DNA of 45,418 nt from Rickettsia typhi (GTDB lineage: Bacteria; Pseudomonadota; Alphaproteobacteria; Rickettsiales; UBA1997): contig CAMAXU010000013.1 of assembly GCA_945862455.1 (NCBI GenBank), forward strand, positions 1 to 45,418, in the 5' to 3' direction. This document shows, one piece after another, positions 41,880-45,418 of this stretch; position 1 is the first letter of the stretch, and the number at the start of each line of letters is the position of its first letter. Below the pieces are notes generated by a model, which had not been told where the DNA came from, did not search any database, and worked only from the letters and a program-made list of their open reading frames with translations. A program made the position numbers and the translations under genes.

Positions 41880-43628
41880 ATGCAAAATAATAAAAATATC
41901 CTTCTTGCCACAGTTCTTTCTGCCATGATTTTATTGAGCTGGACGTGGTTTTACGAAAAGCCAAAAATGGAAAAGCAAGAATTACAAAGAAAAATTCTCG
42001 CTGAACAAAAACCGCAGGTTGAAACGGTTAAAACTATTGAAAATAAAGGCTCAATTGTATCTACAATTTCAACAACAAAACCAGCTGAAGCCGCAATTAC
42101 TTTAAAAAACCGTGATGAAATTTTAGCCCAAAGCGCTGAAAGCCGCGTTGATATTGAAAGTGAAAATTTACACGGCTCAATTTCATTAAAAGGTGCGCGT
42201 TTTGATGATTTAACTTTGGCAAAATATTTTACGGCAATTGATAAAAAAGAAGAAGTTACGCTTTTAGCACCCGCAGAAAGTCGCGAAAGATATTTTGCTG
42301 ATTTTGGCTGGATCAGTTCTGAAAGCGGCTTAGAACTTCCTCAGCCAACAACAATTTGGAAAAGCGATAATAAAAAATTAACGCCACAAAATCCGATTAC
42401 GCTTTCATGGAAAAATAAAAATAACGTCGAGTTTTTAATTCATATTACTTTGGATGAAAATTTCATGTTTGGTGTTTCGCAATCGGTAAAAAATAATTCC
42501 GGTTCTGAAATTTCTATCGCTTCTTATGGTCGCATTAATCGTGTTTTAAATAATGCCCAAAAACCAGTTTATATTCTTCACGAAGGTCCAATTGGTGTGT
42601 TTTCTGATGTTCTTCACGAATCTTCATATAAAGATATTACAAAAGAAAAACGTCAGGAATTTACTTCCGAAAAAGGCGGCTGGCTGGGAATTACTGATAA
42701 ATATTGGTTAAGTTCAATTTTGCCTGACAAAAGCTTGAAATACAGCGCCAGTTTTAATCACGAATTAACCAATCAAAATAATTTTTATAATTCCGAATTT
42801 GTCGGCCAAGAATTTAAAGTTCCAACTGGCGAAACTTTAAAATTTGATCATCATCTTTTCGCTGGAGCCAAGAAAGTTAAGCTTCTAGATCAATATGCCA
42901 AAGAATATGATGCCAAACTTTTTGATCGCGCCGTAGATTTCGGCTGGTTTTATTTCTTAACCAAACCGTTCTTTTTTATCATTTCTTTCTTGTCAGAAAT
43001 TTTAGGAAATTTTGGTTTAGCAATTTTAGCAATGACGGTTTTAGTAAAGCTGGCATTGTTTCCAATGGCGAATAAATCTTACTTGGCAATTGGCAAAATC
43101 AAAAAATTACAGCCAAAAATCGAAGCCATTCGCACCCGTTTCAAAGATGATCGCATGGCGATGAATCGCGAAACTATGGAACTTTACAAAAGAGAAAAAG
43201 TTAATCCAGCCTCTGGATGCTTGCCAATCTTGATTCAAATCCCGATTTTCTTTTCACTTTACAAAGTGCTTTATGTAACTTTGGACATGCGCCAAGCACC
43301 ATTTTATGGCTGGATTCATGATTTATCCGCGCCAGATCCAACTTCAATTTTTAACCTGTTTGGTTTGTTACCATTTTCAACCAGCGCTGCCTTCACGATC
43401 GGTCTTTGGCCAATCTTGATGGGACTTACCATGATTGTTCAACAAAAACTAAGTCCTGCGAGTTCTGATCCAACTCAGACAAAAGTTCTAAAATTCATGC
43501 CTTATGTTTTAACTTTTGTTTTAGCTGCATTCCCAGCAGGTTTATTGATTTACTGGACTTGGAGCAACACGCTGTCAATCTTGCAACAATGGTTTATCAG
43601 CACCAAATTGAATAAAGGAAAAAACTAA
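41880..43628 (+). CDS. yidC: Membrane protein insertase YidC
   Basis: Inserts and folds inner-membrane proteins with or without SecYEG. The 582 residues show an N-terminal anchor (about 7-25, ILLATVLSAMILLSWTWFY) and a Lys/Glu/Pro linker. A large periplasmic beta-domain (about 75-345) includes GGWLGITDKYWLSSILPD. The five-helix core (about 355-560) has FGLAILAMTVLVKLALFPMANKSY, KIKKLQPKIEAIRTRFKDD, VNPASGCLPILIQIPIFFSLYKVL and the final FPAGLLIYWTWSNTLSILQQ. In many genomes yidC sits with rpmH, rnpA and yidD; here it follows lon and the zeta-like pair instead. An inverted repeat follows the stop. Confidence 0.96.
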   Translation: MQNNKNILLATVLSAMILLSWTWFYEKPKMEKQELQRKILAEQKPQVETVKTIENKGSIVSTISTTKPAEAAITLKNRDEILAQSAESRVDIESENLHGSISLKGARFDDLTLAKYFTAIDKKEEVTLLAPAESRERYFADFGWISSESGLELPQPTTIWKSDNKKLTPQNPITLSWKNKNNVEFLIHITLDENFMFGVSQSVKNNSGSEISIASYGRINRVLNNAQKPVYILHEGPIGVFSDVLHESSYKDITKEKRQEFTSEKGGWLGITDKYWLSSILPDKSLKYSASFNHELTNQNNFYNSEFVGQEFKVPTGETLKFDHHLFAGAKKVKLLDQYAKEYDAKLFDRAVDFGWFYFLTKPFFFIISFLSEILGNFGLAILAMTVLVKLALFPMANKSYLAIGKIKKLQPKIEAIRTRFKDDRMAMNRETMELYKREKVNPASGCLPILIQIPIFFSLYKVLYVTLDMRQAPFYGWIHDLSAPDPTSIFNLFGLLPFSTSAAFTIGLWPILMGLTMIVQQKLSPASSDPTQTKVLKFMPYVLTFVLAAFPAGLLIYWTWSNTLSILQQWFISTKLNKGKN

Positions 43629-43650
43629 AAATTCTTAAACTAACCTCAAA

Positions 43651-43722
43651 GTCACTCTGAGCTTGTCGAAGGGTGATTTCAAGCCCAAATGTTGAATCAC
43701 CCTTCGACAAGCTCAGGGTGAC
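43651..43722. repeat. Inverted repeat of the CTTCGACAAGCTCAGGGTGAC type after yidC
   Basis: 27-base arms 43651-43677 and 43696-43722 match with one mismatch around an 18-base loop. Each arm is a copy of the short repeat containing CCTTCGACAAGCTCAGG, which recurs between genes in many bacteria. A T run follows at 43730-43736, so the structure may terminate the lon-yidC transcript. Confidence 0.75.
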
Positions 43723-43784
43723 TTCGGAGTTTTTTTAGTAGTGACTTCGGGGTTGTCTAATAGTGACTTTGGAGTTGTTTAGTT
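43718..43784 (+). repeat. Three degenerate 22-23 bp tandem repeats
   Basis: Units at 43718-43740, 43741-43762 and 43763-43784 each begin GTGACTT(C/T)GG(A/G)GTT and end in T-rich sequence. The first overlaps the outer end of the inverted repeat, so the units seem to be duplications of its edge. tRNA-Ser begins 8 bp later. Confidence 0.6.
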
Positions 43785-43792
43785 TTTAATAC

Positions 43793-43882
43793 GGAAGGAT
43801 GGCCGAGTGGCTTAAGGCGCACGCTTGGAAAGCGTGTTATGGGTAACACCATACGAGAGTTCGAATCTCTCTCCTTCCGCCA
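43793..43882 (+). tRNA. tRNA-Ser (anticodon GGA)
   Basis: A class II tRNA: acceptor GGAAGGA/TCCTTCC, anticodon stem CACGC/GCGTG around TTGGAAA with GGA. A long variable arm (TTATGGGTAACACCATAC) and T arm GAGAG TTCGAAT CTCTC follow, with discriminator G and encoded CCA. It reads UCC and UCU. Confidence 0.96.
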
Positions 43883-44257
43883 TACATTTTGCGAACTTTT
43901 TTCTCCAGCGGCACACATCGCTCCCGCAAGGCTGCAGGGACGCATACCGCGTTTTTCACGTTTACCTTCCCCTCAAAAAATCACTAAAAATTCACTGATT
44001 TTTGCAATTTTTCTTGGTTTTTTTGTCTCCAATTCTCCGTTTCACGTTTACCGTTTTTGAGCTTCTAAAGCCTGTATTTTGCTGCATCTAGTTTTTTTAG
44101 CGCTTCACATTTACCGAATTTTTTCGTTAAAAGTGACTAGGATGTGATATGGTTTACGAACTTTTTTCTCCATTTGTTAAAAAGCTAAATTAACCCCTTT
44201 CAAACTGTAAGGTTATACTTTATATTTTATGATTCATAAAAACTGTAAGGTAAAAAA
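43883..44257. other. Non-coding region between tRNA-Ser and the Fic gene, with short repeats
   Basis: 375 bases with no convincing gene. It contains a 16-base direct repeat CGAACTTTTTTCTCCA at 43892-43907 and 44157-44172. Three copies of TTCAC(G/A)TTTACC lie at 43955, 44041 and 44104, and a 12-base repeat AAACTGTAAGGT at 44202 and 44240. It is T-rich and looks like eroded sequence beside a tRNA 3' end. The frame running out of the tRNA (43839-44060) is not a gene. Confidence 0.5.
44202..44251 (+). promoter_or_regulatory. Paired 12-base direct repeats before the Fic gene (candidate operator)
   Basis: AAACTGTAAGGT occurs at 44202-44213 and 44240-44251, 38 bases apart, around a TATACTTTATATT stretch that could be a -10 region. 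The second copy supplies AAGG before the ATG at 44258 and may act as the ribosome binding site. Binding by the MerR-like domain of the downstream gene is a guess. Confidence 0.4.
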
Positions 44258-45273
44258 ATGGATTACAAAAAACTAAACGAAAAAAAGAAAATATTAGATA
44301 AGCACAGACCTTTCGATGCTGCTTTGGTAAAGAATCTAGAAGAATGGTTTAGAATTGAACTTACCTATACCAGCAACGCCATCGAGGGAAATACTTTGTC
44401 GCGCGCCGAAACCGCTTTAGTTGTAGAAAAAGGTTTAACAATCGGCGGAAAATCAATTACCGAACATCTCGAAGCAACAAATCACGCTGCTGCTTTGAAT
44501 TTCATCAAAGAACAAATCAAGCGAAGGCCATCCGACCTCAGAGAAAGAGACATTCTAAAAATTCATGAAATTATTTTAGACCGAATCGACAAAGAAAATG
44601 CCGGAATCTATCGCCGCGTTCCTGTTCGCATTTCTGGCTCTGCTATTGTTTTGCCAAATCCAAGAAAAGTTCAAACCTTAATGGATGAGTTTTTTTCTTG
44701 GATTGAAAACAAAACTAAAATGCACGCTGTTGAACTTGCTGCCGAAGCGCATTATCGCTTCGTAACAATTCACCCTTTCACTGATGGTAATGGTCGCACA
44801 GGTCGTTTGCTAATGAATATGATTTTGATGATGAAGGGTTTTCCGCCTGCAATCATTAGAAAAAATGATCGCTTGGCTTACATAAAATCTTTAGAAAAAA
44901 TGATCGCTTGGCTTACATAAAATCTTTAGAAAAACCGCAATTAGTGAATGGTGAAGGCGATTCGAAGAGTGATTATTTTAAACTAATCGCAACAGCAGTT
45001 GATCGCTCGCTCGACATTTATCTCAGGGCAATAAAAGGCAAAAGCCAAGAACCAGAAAACGAAAAACTCTTAAAAATCGGTGAGCTTGCGAAAGCAACAA
45101 ATCAGACTGTTCCAACTATTAGGCATTGGACAAAAGAAGGATTATTGCAAGTTGCTGAAGTGAAAGAATCTGGATATCAAATGTATAGTGAAGAAATGGT
45201 CAGTAAGATAGAAAAGATTCAAGAAATGAAAGAAAAAAGAATGACGTTAAATGAAATTAAAGAAAGCTTATGA
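44258..45273 (+). pseudogene. Fic AMP-transferase fused to a MerR-type HTH, frameshifted by a 35-bp duplication
   Basis: The first frame (44258-44920, 220 residues) holds a Fic domain with the active-site motif HPFTDGNGRTGR (H172, N178, R183). An N-terminal inhibitory-type motif SNAIEGN (S39, E43, G44) is also present, so the protein would be a self-inhibited Fic enzyme that transfers AMP to target proteins. After RLAYIKSLEK it runs into a 35-base tandem duplication and stops at MIAWLT. In another frame the sequence resumes as YIKSLEKPQLVNGEG and ends at 45273 with a MerR-like HTH (KIGELAKATNQTVPTIRHWTKEGLL). Removing one copy restores a single 326-residue protein. Intact catalytic motifs suggest the break is recent or reversible, or an assembly error. 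Confidence 0.8.
44856..44934 (+). repeat. 35-bp tandem duplication inside the Fic gene
   Basis: Copies start at 44856 and 44891 and are identical. A 9-base partial third copy (TTAGAAAAA) begins at 44926. The unit starts TTAGAAAAAATGATCG and ends ATAAAATCT. Because 35 is not a multiple of three, the second copy shifts the reading frame. Confidence 0.95.
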
Positions 45274-45274
45274 T

Positions 45275-45418
45275 GGCGCTGTCGCGTAAATCAAGTTTTT
45301 CTAAGAAATTTTTGTGATTCTAAATTTTTTGAAAGGTAAGCGTACCTAGATGTACGTGCGTTTCAAAAAATTTAGAATTGCAAAAAGTTCGACGAAAAAG
45401 TTGATTTGCGACAGCGCC
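45275..45418. repeat. Long hairpin element, family A, copy 2 (144 bp)
   Basis: The outer arms 45275-45294 (GGCGCTGTCGCGTAAATCAA) and 45401-45418 pair apart from a 2-base bulge. A perfect 18-bp inner stem is ATTCTAAATTTTTTGAAA against its complement. The apical part is GGTAAGCGTACCTAGATGTACG. Internal loops TTTCTAAGAAATTTTTG and CAAAAAGTTCGACGAAA match copy 1. It begins one base after the stop of the Fic-MerR gene and ends on the last base of the window. Confidence 0.88.

Noticed and set aside
44908-45273. A separate gene for a 121-residue MerR-like protein
   Set aside because: Its start lies inside the 35-bp duplication and its first residues repeat the end of the Fic domain (YIKSLEK). It is the displaced C-terminus of one gene.
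1-45418. CRISPR array
   Set aside because: No regularly spaced direct repeats with unique spacers were seen; the repeats present are palindromic, tandem or scattered.
43793-45418. Integrated phage or genomic island using tRNA-Ser as attachment site
   Set aside because: No integrase and no duplicated tRNA 3' end are present; the 16-base repeat lies outside the tRNA.

Overview
The window is an AT-rich, densely coded chromosomal segment of a Gram-negative bacterium, most likely an alphaproteobacterium and plausibly a member of or near the Rickettsiales. This inference rests on family content: an isolated virB8-virB9 pair (type IV secretion genes are scattered in Rickettsiales), a retropepsin-like aspartic protease, a stand-alone ccmB, a propionyl-CoA carboxylase alpha subunit, an alphaproteobacterial-type bL31 and an EnvZ-like kinase. 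It retains more biosynthesis than most obligate intracellular Rickettsiales (nadD, nadE, hisC, glnA, ubiA, manC, UDP-sugar enzymes). No phage, complete insertion sequence or CRISPR array was seen.

Layout. 1-4807: 3' part of a glycine-rich surface protein, yejE, pdhC, a small membrane protein and a DUF481 outer-membrane protein. 4804-5972 (-): tatB and pstB. 6051-10608: an operon of a sensor kinase, UDP-xylose synthase, a GT61 glycosyltransferase and UDP-glucose dehydrogenase, which together can make and transfer UDP-xylose. 10734-15735: tRNA-Arg(CCU), dusB, nadE, RDD and zinc-ribbon membrane proteins, a palindromic repeat cluster and gltX. 15741-17394 (-): a bactofilin and M23 peptidase cell-shape pair. 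17636-21654: rpmE, an esterase, then comM and glnA on the minus strand. 22043-25554: tRNA-Arg(UCU), yggS, a thiE-like gene, manC and ccmB. 25917-33590: pccA (-), then ubiA-nadD-tatD-tadA, parA-parB with two parS-like sites, and hisC. 33594-38370: retropepsin, virB8-virB9 (-), rodA and rmuC (-). 38590-43628: lon, a zeta-toxin-like kinase, its small partner and yidC, tightly packed. 43793-45273: tRNA-Ser(GGA) and a frameshifted Fic-MerR fusion gene.

The most unusual content is between the genes. At least five long hairpin elements of about 144-172 bp, plus one fragment, lie at 21720-21891, 24857-24885, 25555-25717, 25716-25877, 38420-38567 and 45275-45418. Within each family the arms differ between copies, but the differences are matched in the opposite arm, while the internal-loop sequences are conserved. 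All families share a run of the type TTTTTG on the left paired with CAAAAA followed by a GACGAAG-like loop on the right. They look like one superfamily of structured repeats (non-autonomous mobile elements, structured RNAs, or both). Several sit directly on stop codons and one ends exactly at the window edge. The Fic gene is broken by a 35-bp tandem duplication that could in principle revert by slippage.

Most start codons lack a recognisable Shine-Dalgarno sequence. Many neighbouring genes overlap by 1-14 bp, so transcription units are probably long.
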